From: Bryobacterales bacterium
Lineage (GTDB): Bacteria > Acidobacteriota > Terriglobia > Bryobacterales > Bryobacteraceae
Reading direction: 5' to 3'
Assembly (NCBI GenBank): GCA_003164075.1
Contig: PLRZ01000396.1
Location: forward strand, 1 to 25,505
Length of the DNA: 25,505 bases
Shown one piece after another: positions 9,101 to 15,909 of the stretch (position 1 is its first letter; every line of letters begins with the position of its first letter). Made by a program: the position numbers and the translations under genes. The notes beneath the pieces are model-generated. The model was not told where the DNA came from and ran no database searches. It worked only from the letters and a program-made list of their open reading frames with translations.

Positions 9101-9602
9101 GGTGGTGGCCAGTTACGAGTTGCCGGTCGGCAAGGGGAAGCCGTTCGCGTCCAGCGCGCCGCGGGTCGTGGACCAGATCATCGGCGGATGGGTGGTCAAC
9201 GCGACCTTTACGAAGCAATCCGGAGCGGTCCTTTCCTGGGGCAACGTCATCTACCTGGGCGGCCCGGTGGACGTGAATCCAACGAATATTTACCATACGT
9301 TCAACACCGCTGTTTTTGACACTAAGTCGGCCGACCAACTGACAGACAATATCCGGACCTTCCCCGCCACGTTCGGCAATCTGCGGGCTGACGGAACGGA
9401 CAACGTGGACGCGTCGATGCTCAAGAACTTCACGCTTCACGAGCGGCTGCGGCTGCAATTGCGGGCGGAGTTTTTCAATGCCCTGAATCACCCGCAATTC
9501 AGCGCGCCGAATCTTTCGCCGACTTCCAGCACATTCGGCACGATTACCAGCCAGGCCAACAACACCCGCGAAATTCAGTTCGCGCTGCGGCTGTTGTGGT
9601 GA
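6126..9602 (+). CDS. TonB-dependent outer-membrane receptor, Oar-like
   Basis: An intact protein of about 1,158 residues. A signal peptide (about 1-22, ending APAWSQ) is followed by a carboxypeptidase-regulatory-like beta-sandwich (about 27-105, GTITGTVTDSQGAVVPQA). The plug domain (about 120-250) contains the VEEVQVQTLPID and GGTVNVVLKSGTN motifs, and a long barrel ends in FALRLLW with a terminal aromatic residue. Such receptors are abundant in Acidobacteriota and probably import oligosaccharides or other large substrates using TonB energy. Ligands are unproven. Start choice: GGAG at 6114-6117 sits 8 bases before ATG 6126. GTG 6117 would overlap that ribosome-binding site, and ATG 6129 is also possible. 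It is followed 52 bases later by the GH67-like pair, with which it probably forms a transcription unit for glycan capture. Confidence 0.9.
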   Translation: MMKTTFLVSAGILCLAMAPAWSQEFRGTITGTVTDSQGAVVPQAQIHVDEAATQSRFTTVSNAAGLYTVPFLPPGVYRLTVEKAGFHQYLAPGIEVTAGRTIAINVQLELGNTTEAVTVTGEAPLVEASDANVDQIVNTREVDNLMLNGRVPMALAWTAYGVAAPQNTQLDRPFDNSTPAGISIGGAPSGANELELNGVPNNQSGSSLAYNPPLDTVEEVQVQTLPIDAADGHASGGTVNVVLKSGTNIFHGSLYEYNRISTLTAVNFFNNLQGVGQQPSYFNQWGGMFSGPLIFPKIFNGRNKAFILFAYEGVKDRVDEPVYSTVFTAPERNGDFSALLPLGSNYTIYDPATGVVSGSTVARTPFPNNVIPTSRLNPVAMAYIKQLYPLPNTAGTANGENNYFAPANGEANFFNNVLSRLDLNLSDRHKIYFMGRHNTRDGSGESALGGPLTQWYSQGGSFRINFGATVDDVYSISPTTVLNTRLNWTQYDQITANYSLGFDVTTLGFPQALKTEAVQAVLPQVNIGAYTTNSLYSGLGVSGQGPSDWDVYQFFSSLTKVSGRHTLSFGGDLRQTRLTALSPGYPSGDYTFSTNWTRGPLATSSGAPIGQEGASFLLGLPTSGGIDVNSPSTLRAGYYALFAQDNFHVSSSLTLNLGLRWEKETPTTDVYNRTVNGFSNAASPIAAAAMAAYAQHPIAQLPVGQFQVNGGLLFAGPGNRELYQTSNHHFAPRFGVAWTPPVMHRSMVVRGGVGLMYAPLGDTGNNLTGFNYTTPFNPTNNGYLTPATTLSNPFPSGVQYPVGAAAGMATYLGQSVSFYNPHELEPYSIRWDFDIQKEVIKNLLVQVGYIGNHDVHLQVNRSLDYIPPQYLSTEPYRDAAQNATVSLLGGSVANPFYNLIPGVNLGTASTVALSQLLMRYPQFTGVTNQAVNDGSSYYQSLNLRLEKRYSKGLTVQANFAYSKLIDQTTLLNSFDPSPEKSLDSIDRPLRGSVVASYELPVGKGKPFASSAPRVVDQIIGGWVVNATFTKQSGAVLSWGNVIYLGGPVDVNPTNIYHTFNTAVFDTKSADQLTDNIRTFPATFGNLRADGTDNVDASMLKNFTLHERLRLQLRAEFFNALNHPQFSAPNLSPTSSTFGTITSQANNTREIQFALRLLW

Positions 9603-9619
9603 GATTGGGGAATCGGAGT

Positions 9620-9640
9620 GGGGCACCTCAGCGGTGCCCC
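9620..9640 (+). other. Intergenic hairpin between receptor and GH67-like gene
   Basis: GGGGCACC (9620-9627) and GGTGCCCC (9633-9640) form a perfect 8-bp stem with a 5-base loop, right before the AAGGAG of the next gene. No T run follows, so it is more likely an mRNA-processing or stability element than a terminator. Confidence 0.4.
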
Positions 9641-9654
9641 GGCCAAGGAGAATT

Positions 9655-11355
9655 ATGAGAGTATCGACACCACTATTCCTTTTGCTGACGAGCGGTCTTG
9701 TCAGCGCGGCTCCCTTCACCATGAATGGCTGGCAGTTTCACTCCCGCGACGTTGCCAAGGTGAGCGAGGCCATCGGAAAGGCCCCGGAATACGGAGTGAA
9801 CTTCTTCATCTTTTCCCACGCGCTCTTCGATCACGTCGACCCGTTTCTGAACTCACCCGAGCGGCAGCGGGACGTGCTGGCGCTCGGCGCCCTGGCCGAC
9901 AAGGAGCAAATTCCGTGGTACCTGTGGCTGCACGAGTTCGACGACATTCCGGACCGGTTCAAGGTGGGTCCGAGAGGCGCCGCGGATGAGCAGATCGCGA
10001 AGTCGGTAACGGGCGAGGGTTCGTCCGCCTCCTTCCGGCTAGGCCGCCGGGTCAACATGGACGACCCCGCGCTGATGGACTACCTGCGCGATCGCTATGA
10101 ACGCCTGCTTGCCAAGTGTCCCACCGCCGCCGGCCTGGTCCTGACCCTGCACGAGAGCGACAACAAGCTCTTCCGCAACGCCGAAGTCCAGTCGAAGCTG
10201 ACGGTGCCCGAGCGCATCGTCGTAATTTCCAAGCTCATCTACGACGTCGTCAAGAAGCACAACAAGAAGCTGATCCTCCGCAATTTCTTTTACGAGCCGA
10301 AGGAAATGGATTATTTCGCGCAGGCCATCACCAAGCTGCCGGATGACATCATCATCATGAGTAAGGACGTGGTCCACGATTTCGACCCCTGGTATCCCTT
10401 CGATCCGCTCCACGGCAAGGTCGGGAAAAAAGTCCAGATCATGGAGATGGACCTGGGGATCGAAAAGGCCTGGAACCAGCAAGGCCTCTACTGCCAGGCG
10501 GATTACATCAAGCGCGATCTCGAGCGGGCCCGCGACACCGGACTTGCCGGCGCGGTGGGCCGCGCCCAGGTGATGTGGGAACACCCCTTCGAGGACACCC
10601 ATGAGATCAACCTCTACGCTTACTCGCGCTTCATGAAGGACCCGAATCTCAGCGTCGATCAGGTATTGCAGGATTGGGCCAGGAAGCGGCTTTACCCCGC
10701 CGAGGCGGCGCCCTACATCGTCTCCGCCATGAAACGCACCGAGTTCATCCAGTTCCACGGCCGCTGGTTCCTAGGGTTCTGGCTCACCAAGTCTCTGGGC
10801 GCCGAGTGGGGAGACTATCCTTACTACTTCGGCCACATTCTGCTGCGTTCCCGCTACAAGTGGAGCCATGACCCCGCCGATCAGAAACTGGAGGAGGGCT
10901 TGTATACTCCCGATCAGGCGCTTTTCGACCGGCTCGTGGCGGAGAAAGACCAGGTCATCGAGCAGGTTCGCGCCGGCATGGCGGATATCCAGAACGCCGC
11001 GCGCTCCATGACGCCGGAACAGGTGGCGCCTTACCAGGAAGGCTTCCGCTACCTTCTGGATGCCGCGCAGGTTCAGAAGGAGTGGACGCGGGCCTTCGTG
11101 GCCATGCGCATGTGGATGAAGAGTCCCAACGCGGAGAGCGAGAAGGTGGTCCGCGATGCCCTGGCCAAACTGGAAGCCCTGGACCAGGCGCCGGGCGTAA
11201 CCTACGGCCGGAACCGCCAGACGGGCCACCGGTATAACATCGACCGCTTCGTGCTCGAGATGCGCTGGCGCATGGCCAACCGGAGCCGCGCCTTGGCGGA
11301 GGACGCGCGCCTTCTGGACGATACCAGGCGCTTGATGGACGTCGATCGGAACTGA
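9655..11355 (+). CDS. Secreted GH67-like (alpha-glucuronidase-related) protein, first copy
   Basis: 566 residues; ATG 9655 follows AAGGAG by 4 bases. A signal peptide (about 1-19) sends it to the periplasm or beyond. The body resembles the GH67 TIM barrel: LVLTLHES (Glu167), LILRNFFY (a WRxFVY-like strand), HDFDPWYPFD (Asp242), QIMEMDLGIE (Glu264, Glu270) and EINLYAYSRFMKDPNLS (counterpart of the YAFGRLAWDP motif). Asp242 and Glu270 are 28 residues apart, the spacing of the two base residues in Cellvibrio GlcA67A (Asp365 and Glu393, from memory). Glu167 stands where its acid, Glu292, would be. GH67 enzymes remove 4-O-methylglucuronic acid from xylo-oligosaccharides. Overall similarity looks remote, so substrate and even activity are inferred. 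It is about one-third identical in appearance to the next gene. Confidence 0.65.
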   Translation: MRVSTPLFLLLTSGLVSAAPFTMNGWQFHSRDVAKVSEAIGKAPEYGVNFFIFSHALFDHVDPFLNSPERQRDVLALGALADKEQIPWYLWLHEFDDIPDRFKVGPRGAADEQIAKSVTGEGSSASFRLGRRVNMDDPALMDYLRDRYERLLAKCPTAAGLVLTLHESDNKLFRNAEVQSKLTVPERIVVISKLIYDVVKKHNKKLILRNFFYEPKEMDYFAQAITKLPDDIIIMSKDVVHDFDPWYPFDPLHGKVGKKVQIMEMDLGIEKAWNQQGLYCQADYIKRDLERARDTGLAGAVGRAQVMWEHPFEDTHEINLYAYSRFMKDPNLSVDQVLQDWARKRLYPAEAAPYIVSAMKRTEFIQFHGRWFLGFWLTKSLGAEWGDYPYYFGHILLRSRYKWSHDPADQKLEEGLYTPDQALFDRLVAEKDQVIEQVRAGMADIQNAARSMTPEQVAPYQEGFRYLLDAAQVQKEWTRAFVAMRMWMKSPNAESEKVVRDALAKLEALDQAPGVTYGRNRQTGHRYNIDRFVLEMRWRMANRSRALAEDARLLDDTRRLMDVDRN

Positions 11356-11362
11356 CACTACC

Positions 11363-12940
11363 ATGAGAACCTTGAAAACAGTCGCGATCACCGCCCTGCT
11401 GGCGGCCTCTTCCCTTGGCGCCGAGCCGCTCGTGGCCTTGCGCGCGTGGCAGTTTCACAAGCTGGACATGCCATATGTCCTGGATTCTTTGAAGCTGGCC
11501 CGGAATTACGACGTGAACACCGTCGTCTTCTCGCACGACATGATCGGCTATGCCTCGCAGTTGTTCGACGGCAGCGACCGCGGCCAGAAACTGACCCAAT
11601 TGGCCCAAGCGGCGCACGCGGAAAAGTTGAAGGTCTGGATCTGGGTGCGCGAGTTCGAAGGCGTGCCGGAACGGTTCATGGCCAACGGCGTGGTGCAACT
11701 GGACCGGCCCGGGTTCTGGGAATGGCTGGCGAGCCGGTACGACGAGCTATTCGCCAAGTACACGGAATTCGACGGCTTGATGCTTACCTTCGACGAAACG
11801 CCCTACCGGGTCTTCGACACCACGAAGGTGCAATCGTCGCTGTCGATGCCCGACCGGTTCGCCCGAGTGATGACCACCATCGACGCCGCGGCGGTGCGCT
11901 ACAACAAGGACTTCATCGTGCGCTCTTTTGTGTACGAACCCGAGGAAATGGTCTGGTTTAAAGAAGGCTACGCCAAGGCCGGCCCTCACGTGATGGTCCA
12001 GACCAAGTGCGAGCCGCACGACTGGGACCCGTTTTACCCCAACGATTTCTTGATCGGCGCTTTCCCCGGGCGCAAGCAGATCATCGAGTTCGACGGCTCC
12101 TCGGAATTCACGGGCGAGAACCGAATCCCCTATACCCAGCCCGAGTACGTCGAGCGCCGCTGGCGCTACGACCTTTCCAAACCCGGGGTGGCCGGCTATA
12201 ACATCCGGGTGGACCATGGCGGATACGACGCCCTTCACACCCCCAACGAAATTAACATCTACGCCATGATGCGGTTCACGGCGGACCCTAAAGTCACGGC
12301 GGCGGACATCTGGAAAGAGTGGACCGAGAAGCGGTACGGCGCGGGCGCCGCGCTCGAAGTCGAGAAAGCTCTGAAGCCCACCTTCGACGTCGTGAACCAG
12401 TCCTTCTTCGCGTTGCAGTTCTGGATCACGAACCATTCCGCGCTTCCCCGCTTCAGTTACGCCGACGAGCACCTGCGCATACGAACCATGGCCAAGTGGT
12501 ATCCCGGCGAGCCGAAATACAAGGACCTCGAAGAGCGCCTGATCAACCCCGATCCGGAGCTGCTGGAAGCGATTCTGGCCGAAAAAGACGCGGCCATCGC
12601 GCTGGCCCAACGATCGCTCCAACACCTCCAGAACGCCAAGCCGCAACTGAAGCCGGAGCAGTACAACGACCTATACTGGCGGCTCGCCTTGTTGGAACGC
12701 ACCGCCATAGTCTGGAAGCTTCACGCCGAAGCGTACTTCGGCTACAAGGTGCTCGCCGCGGGCCATAAAGTGCCCGGTCTCGTCGAGCGGGTGAAGCGGG
12801 CGTTGGAAGCCCTGAAGGCCCAAGCCCAGGTCAGCCGGGAGAATCCGCGGATCGGCAACAACCCGCCGGCGTCGGCCCAGGAGATCCAAGGCTTCGTAGC
12901 CGATCTTGAAGCCCGGTTGGCCAAACTCGGCAACCCGTAG
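11363..12940 (+). CDS. Secreted GH67-like (alpha-glucuronidase-related) protein, second copy
   Basis: 525 residues, beginning 7 bases after the previous stop; only a weak GGAA precedes the ATG, which suggests coupling to the upstream gene. The signal peptide ends near SSLGA (residue 20). Motifs parallel the first copy: LMLTFDET (Glu145), FIVRSFVYEPEEM, CEPHDWDPFYPND (Asp220), QIIEFDGSSEF (Glu242, Glu248; Asp220 to Glu248 is again 28 residues) and EINIYAMMRFTADPKVT, the counterpart of the GH67 YAFGRLAWDP segment. The C-terminal 200 residues are helical, as in GH67. The copies differ enough to have different substrates. Probable role: periplasmic release of a uronic acid or similar side group from glycans taken up by the adjacent receptor. 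Catalytic assignment is by motif spacing only. Confidence 0.65.
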   Translation: MRTLKTVAITALLAASSLGAEPLVALRAWQFHKLDMPYVLDSLKLARNYDVNTVVFSHDMIGYASQLFDGSDRGQKLTQLAQAAHAEKLKVWIWVREFEGVPERFMANGVVQLDRPGFWEWLASRYDELFAKYTEFDGLMLTFDETPYRVFDTTKVQSSLSMPDRFARVMTTIDAAAVRYNKDFIVRSFVYEPEEMVWFKEGYAKAGPHVMVQTKCEPHDWDPFYPNDFLIGAFPGRKQIIEFDGSSEFTGENRIPYTQPEYVERRWRYDLSKPGVAGYNIRVDHGGYDALHTPNEINIYAMMRFTADPKVTAADIWKEWTEKRYGAGAALEVEKALKPTFDVVNQSFFALQFWITNHSALPRFSYADEHLRIRTMAKWYPGEPKYKDLEERLINPDPELLEAILAEKDAAIALAQRSLQHLQNAKPQLKPEQYNDLYWRLALLERTAIVWKLHAEAYFGYKVLAAGHKVPGLVERVKRALEALKAQAQVSRENPRIGNNPPASAQEIQGFVADLEARLAKLGNP

Positions 12941-12959
12941 GGGCCGGCCGCCCGGCCCC
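12940..12959 (+). terminator. GC-rich hairpin after the GH67-like pair
   Basis: GGGGCCGG (12940-12947) and CCGGCCCC (12952-12959) form a perfect 8-bp stem with loop CCGC. It starts at the last base of the stop codon. No T run follows, so termination would be imperfect or Rho-dependent. Confidence 0.45.
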
Positions 12960-13054
12960 CAACATCTGCCGAACCTGAAACACGATTACGGATACAGGCC
13001 GCGAAGTCTGACCGCTCAACCGGAAGCGCGGAGGATCTCGTAATAAAAAGAATC

Positions 13055-13130
13055 TGGCTCGGCAAACAGGTTTCGAACTCAGAACCTGTTGGTTGACAGC
13101 CGATTCCTCTCAGTATTTCTCTGCCCGGCC
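13055..13130 (-). pseudogene. tRNA-like relic
   Basis: Read on the minus strand, these 76 bases end in GAGCCA and contain AGAGGAATCGGCTGTCAACC, which is close to a tRNA-Asn D/anticodon segment, and a TTCGAA T-loop core. The T arm carries an extra 7 bases: AACAGGTT and AACCTGTT pair around a 10-base loop. The acceptor ends do not pair and the anticodon stem has mismatches. It could be a decayed tRNA or a chance hairpin. It lies at the left side of the accessory island. Confidence 0.3.
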
Positions 13131-13225
13131 AACCTTGTCCTGAACACCATCGCTTTCCCATCGCCCCAATTTCCGACGCTGAATTGACTTGCTTGTCGCC
13201 GCGAACAGAGCCATGAATGTGAGCG

Positions 13226-13241
13226 TCACGGTTAACCGTGA
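13226..13241. promoter_or_regulatory. 16-bp perfect palindrome upstream of DUF3489 stump
   Basis: TCACGGTTAACCGTGA is a perfect inverted repeat ending 17 bases before ATG 13259 and next to its AAAGAGAG ribosome-binding site. Its position suits an operator. About one such palindrome could occur by chance in a window of this size. Confidence 0.35.
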
Positions 13242-13258
13242 GAAAGAGAGCCACTTAC

Positions 13259-13384
13259 ATGAAAACGTTCACTATCGACAACGACAACAACATCACCGCG
13301 TTCCCGACGCCGGACCACGCCGAAGCAGCCGTGGGTGCCGGGGCCCAGCCCTTTACCAGTCAGAAGCAGCTTGCCGAACTGGCC
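13259..13384 (+). pseudogene. DUF3489-type protein, N-terminal stump
   Basis: ATG 13259 follows AAAGAGAG and opens with MKTFTIDNDNNITAF, then FTSQKQLAELA, the recognisable N-terminus of DUF3489-type small proteins. These are common in acidobacterial and proteobacterial islands, often beside recombinases. After about 42 residues the family text stops. The same frame then runs through low-quality sequence that is the off-frame reading of the HEPN gene downstream. The expected basic linker and C-terminal winged-helix-like part are absent. This is a truncated gene joined to another gene, with a junction near 13385-13400. Confidence 0.7.
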
Positions 13385-13404
13385 ACGCCGCCGCGCGCTC
13401 CCAA

Positions 13405-14415
13405 GCGGTCAGTTTCAATCAGCTCCATCAGTGCGACCCTGTACGTGCTATCGACCAGCAACTCTTCATCTCGGGCTTGCTGGCGCGTAATCTATTGCTG
13501 GTCCGCTCCTGGCCAAGCGAGGATGAAGGCGTCCTTTGGGTACCCACGGATGGAGACCTTGATTCGGTTCCCGGCTTTGTGCAAACGGACGTAACTAGCG
13601 ACATCGAAGAGTGGGAGGAAGTCCTTGGGGAGCCACCGAAGGATCTCAACCCATTGGGAATCTTGTACCTGGCTCACGTGGCAGCCATCGCGCAGGTGGA
13701 GGCGGTCGAAGCCGGACCAGATGAACCAGGAGCAGTTCCGGCCGCTCGGGAACGGCCGAACCGCAGCGAAGAGATGCTCCGCACGATCATGAGCGCGCAC
13801 AGCGAGTCTCAGGAACGGCAAGATGCCCTGATCGCCCAAGTCCAGCGCGTTGTGGAGCGTCTGACCAGCAGCGACGTGTACACCTGTGAAGCGGTACTGT
13901 CAGAAGAACTCGCCGGCGTATACTCGCGGCTCAAACCTGAAGTGCGGAGCCAATTGTTGGCTGCGGAGCAGATCTACCGGACTCAGGGTTTTGCTGCTCC
14001 CGGAATGATCGTCCACGCCATTGCTACGGCCTTCGAGATCCAAATGCGGCAATCCGTGCTCCGTGAACTGTTTGCATTCTTGAAGTTCAAAGGCATAAGG
14101 AAGCTCCCGCCAGAGTCGACGGACGCCGATCGACGACCCGTGTGGACCCTTGACATGAAGGCCGACAACTACGCACTTGGTGAAATGGTGTGGGTTCTCC
14201 GACATACGCATCCCGCGATCTGTGAGTTCTTCGGGCTCAAAGGTCTCGACCTCCCGGCTCTTCTGAAGGCTTTGGAGGAGGTGCGCACCCGTAGGAATGT
14301 CCCAGCCCATGGGGGGCCTGTTGACATCGGCACCACGGCAGCGATCCGCGCTGACTGGTTTCATTGGGATGGTCGGGCTGGAGGGATCTTTGCGGTGTTG
14401 TTCAGGAATGAGTGA
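13405..14415 (+). CDS. HEPN-motif protein, 5' end uncertain
   Basis: The frame is open from 13189, but its first 70 residues are an off-frame reading of the DUF3489 stump. Credible protein text starts near 13405 (SQAVSFNQLHQCDPVRAIDQ). There is no good start codon or ribosome-binding site there; TTG 13477 is one option. The gene may have lost its own 5' end. The first half is acidic and unrecognised. The C-terminal half is helical and ends with EEVRTRRNVPAHGGP, an Rx4H motif (Arg-Asn...His) as in HEPN ribonuclease or nucleotide-binding domains of defence and toxin systems. The motif arginine and histidine are both present. It converges with a second Rx4H gene at 14584-15312. The role is inferred as RNA cleavage or scaffold in phage defence. 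Confidence 0.55.
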   Translation, partial: AVSFNQLHQCDPVRAIDQQLFISGLLARNLLLVRSWPSEDEGVLWVPTDGDLDSVPGFVQTDVTSDIEEWEEVLGEPPKDLNPLGILYLAHVAAIAQVEAVEAGPDEPGAVPAARERPNRSEEMLRTIMSAHSESQERQDALIAQVQRVVERLTSSDVYTCEAVLSEELAGVYSRLKPEVRSQLLAAEQIYRTQGFAAPGMIVHAIATAFEIQMRQSVLRELFAFLKFKGIRKLPPESTDADRRPVWTLDMKADNYALGEMVWVLRHTHPAICEFFGLKGLDLPALLKALEEVRTRRNVPAHGGPVDIGTTAAIRADWFHWDGRAGGIFAVLFRNE

Positions 14416-14583
14416 CAGCAAGGGTAAAGGGCATTTTCGCAGACCCGACTGCCGCTCCCGACAAGCGTCAATCAAATAACTCCCAGCTATTGAATTTCGG
14501 CTACACCGGGGATGTAGCGTCCGCGCTTGTACGGCTCCCCCTGTCAAAAATGGTACGTCCCCGCGTTTCTCAAGGCCTCCATG

Positions 14584-15312
14584 TCAGCATCCTGATCCCC
14601 TCAGGACTGCGCACAGGATGGGGTTCAGCCGTCCGAGGAGATCTCGGTCGTCGACATCGTCCGGGTCCTTGACGCCGTGGAATAGGTTATTGCGGACATG
14701 GTTGAGCAGCTCCACCACCGCCTCAACCAGCAGGCCAGGCTCTGAACTTTCCCCGCCCGAGTAATGATCAGCAAGCTTACGAAACAGTTCTCGGAGGCTC
14801 TCAGCGTAACGAGAGTCGTAAACGTCAACAATCGGGTCCTGCCGACATGTCCCTTTTCGCCGTGCGAGCCAGGCGAGATCCTCCCTTTGAGAGTTGATTT
14901 CCTGAAAGATCACCTCCCTGCACGATTCTGTGGGTCGGTTTATGTGGCGCTCGTTTGGCGGGCTGGTTCGCCAGTCGTGATCGGAAGTAGATTTCGGACA
15001 ACGACGGTCCATTTCAGTTGGTGGCGCCGGGTGAGAAGTGGGCCGCAAAGCGGGTTCGGCAGGTGACAGCATTGAATCCGGCAAGCGAAATTGAGGCGCT
15101 AAAGCCGCCTCCGTCGCCGGGGATGCCGTGGGTTCACCGGGCGCAACGGAAGGGCGCTGTGAGCTTCCTGTGTCTGCTGGCAACGGATTCGCTGTCGTGA
15201 TCGGAGCCGTAGCATCGGAAGGTTGGTTCAACACCAGACCGTCAAGTGCTCGACTCCACCCGCATCCGACCGCTACTGAACACTGCCATCGCCAAAGTCC
15301 ACCGATGACCAT
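14584..15312 (-). CDS. HEPN-domain protein with proline-rich N-terminus
   Basis: 242 residues; ATG 15312 is preceded by AGGA at 8 bases. The first half is low-complexity, rich in Pro, Ala, Ser and Thr, with no fold I recognise. The C-terminal 100 residues are helical and contain LLNHVRNNLFHGVKDPDD. The VRNNLFHG string (Arg207, His212) is a classic HEPN Rx4H signature with the following DRDLL helix, as in HEPN proteins of the pEK499-p136 type. Such domains are often RNases in toxin-antitoxin or abortive-infection systems. It starts about 30 bases downstream of the degenerate tRNA-Leu on the same strand, and its 3' end faces the other HEPN gene. No nucleotidyltransferase (MNT) partner is visible. 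Confidence 0.65.
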   Translation of the reverse strand: MVIGGLWRWQCSVAVGCGWSRALDGLVLNQPSDATAPITTANPLPADTGSSQRPSVAPGEPTASPATEAALAPQFRLPDSMLSPAEPALRPTSHPAPPTEMDRRCPKSTSDHDWRTSPPNERHINRPTESCREVIFQEINSQREDLAWLARRKGTCRQDPIVDVYDSRYAESLRELFRKLADHYSGGESSEPGLLVEAVVELLNHVRNNLFHGVKDPDDVDDRDLLGRLNPILCAVLRGSGC

Positions 15313-15343
15313 TTGCCGTTTCCTGAAATTCCCCGTAAGTCAT

Positions 15344-15430
15344 TGGTACGGATGGAGGGACTTGAACCCACACCCTATTTCTAGGACTGGAACCTAAATC
15401 CAGCGCGTCTGTCAATTTCGCCACATCGGC
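15344..15430 (-). tRNA. tRNA-Leu (anticodon TAG), degenerate
   Basis: Minus-strand cloverleaf of 87 bases with encoded CCA (15344-15346). Anticodon stem CTGGA/TCCAG with loop TTTAGGT gives anticodon TAG. A long variable arm and a TTCAAGT T-loop are present. Deviations: acceptor C3:C70 mismatch and G1:U72 wobble, a T:T mismatch in the T stem, and TTGA instead of the usual TTGG in the D loop. It may be a decaying copy or one carried by the mobile element rather than a housekeeping tRNA. Confidence 0.65.
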
Positions 15431-15909
15431 ACGTACACACAGAATTATAGCGAACTGCGGCGTTACACCAGGCCTAGGAATTTCGGATCGTACCCGGGGA
15501 ACACGCCACCCAGCGACGGATTGCCGGTGTGCCGGTCCCAATCCGGGAGCCCCACAAGGCGATTTTCTTCCGAGCCTCACCGGCCTTCGAGATGGAACCC
15601 ATCCCGACCGTGCCGTCTCGCCGACCACGGAAGATGTCGTCCTTCTGTGGCTGCGCCGGCCATGAACTGCAACACGTGGCGTACAGGACCAGTTCTCAGT
15701 GGCTCTAAACCCTTCATCACGCATGATTGAACGGGGGCTCAATTCGCGGACGTGAACGACACCGAGGCACCTGGCTCCAAACCTGACGGTTTCGAGCGCA
15801 AACTCGGCTGACGAATTCCTGTAACCCCGCACATGAAGACCGAGCCGCACTCAACCGCTCAGCACGTCTGATCTCCGAGCCATTCGAGAGAGCAAAAGTG
15901 TTACAAGAA
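15431..15909. other. Stretch without a supported gene
   Basis: About 480 bases between the tRNA-Leu and the CYTH gene. Open frames cross it on both strands, but none has a ribosome-binding site or recognisable text. One minus-strand frame runs through the tRNA itself, which shows it is not coding. A plus-strand run around 15510-15700 (VPVPIREPHKAIFF) looks slightly protein-like, but no start or family is evident. Confidence 0.4.

Noticed and set aside
14510..14528. GCTACA/TGTAGC hairpin between the convergent HEPN genes
   Set aside because: The stem is only 6 bp with no T run on either strand, so it is not convincing as a terminator.
15242..15850. 202-residue minus-strand frame
   Set aside because: It passes through the tRNA-Leu and yields the usual tRNA-derived spurious peptide, with no ribosome-binding site.
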